Shown piece after piece: positions 7,007-7,159 of a DNA stretch of 7,159 nucleotides; the first letter of the stretch is position 1, and every line of letters starts with the position of its first letter. Under the pieces are notes generated by a model, which saw only the letters and a program-made list of their open reading frames with translations, made no database searches and was not told the origin of the DNA. Both the position numbers and the translations under genes were made by a program. Location of the stretch: the NCBI GenBank assembly GCA_023254645.1, contig JALRLA010000138.1, positions 1 to 7,159 of the forward strand, read 5' to 3'. Source of the DNA: Bacteroidia bacterium. GTDB taxonomy: Bacteria > Bacteroidota > Bacteroidia > NS11-12g > UBA955.

Positions 7007-7159
7007 TCAATCCTTCAAATGCGCAGAAACTGCAGGAAAAAATTCAGGAAAAAGATGGGCAGAACACGCAATGATCTCTTGTCCGAACAAAACGGAATCA
7101 CCGCCCTTGAAATCGCAGACCTCCCCGCCGGCGTCTTTGACCAGTAGTATCCCCGCCGC
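7007..7159 (-). CDS. Inositol monophosphatase-family protein, C-terminal fragment (start beyond window)
   Basis: The last 50 residues and the stop are present; the gene enters from the right edge. It begins AAGILLVKDAGGEVCDFKGG, which matches the second signature of inositol monophosphatase-type enzymes (WDxAAGxxLVxEAGGxVxDFxG; the metal-binding WD lies just outside), followed by LFGQEIIACSAHLFPEFF, the usual closing segment. These are Mg2+-dependent, lithium-sensitive phosphatases of sugar or inositol phosphates. The DFKGGDxxLFG style is closer to SuhB/IMPase than to the CysQ branch, but the catalytic part is missing, so the substrate class remains open. The gene is probably first or early in a minus-strand operon with the LysE-like and BASS genes. 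Confidence 0.82.
   Translation of the reverse strand, partial: AAGILLVKDAGGEVCDFKGGDSVLFGQEIIACSAHLFPEFFPAVSAHLKD

Noticed and set aside
6962..7147. Plus-strand 61-codon open frame at the right edge
   Set aside because: It lies opposite the IMPase-family C-terminus, which has a clear signature, and has no recognisable features itself.

Overview
The window looks like a piece of a Bacteroidota chromosome, most likely a free-living, possibly marine member of the Flavobacteriales/Cytophagales side; the lineage is an inference. The evidence is a C-terminal type IX secretion (T9SS) sorting domain, a very large secreted protein with Cys-rich and Ig/PKD-like modules of the type found in this phylum, start sites without Shine-Dalgarno sequences, and Bacteroidota-like versions of gmk and nadD. 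Base composition is close to balanced throughout, and I saw no mobile element, CRISPR array, tRNA or rRNA.

Layout. (1) 1-2149, minus strand: the N-terminal 716 codons of a giant secreted surface protein whose C-terminus lies beyond the left edge. (2) 2150-2279: a 130-bp divergent intergenic region holding the start signals of genes 1 and 3. (3) 2280-4244, plus: a secreted multidomain protein with a peptide-N-glycosidase F (PNGase F) type catalytic region and a T9SS tail. (4) 4263-4832 and 4837-5421, plus: gmk (guanylate kinase, TTG start) and nadD (nicotinate-nucleotide adenylyltransferase), packed behind gene 3 with gaps of 18 and 4 bp. (5) 7159-5411, minus: the tail of an inositol-monophosphatase-family gene, a LysE-type exporter and a bile acid:sodium symporter (BASS) family transporter. 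The two transporter genes overlap by 4 bp, and the BASS gene runs 11 bp into the end of nadD.

How it fits together. The two divergent genes encode secreted proteins: one probably a surface adhesin-like protein, the other probably a glycoprotein deglycosylase exported by T9SS. Both would act outside the cell and may share a regulatory region. gmk and nadD are housekeeping nucleotide/NAD genes. The minus-strand trio looks like a small operon of a phosphatase and two membrane transporters whose substrates cannot be read from sequence.

I see no clearly undescribed system. The points most worth a second look are the PNGase F-like enzyme with its added modules, the non-ATG start of gmk, the altered sodium-site residues of the BASS protein, and the convergent gene overlap.
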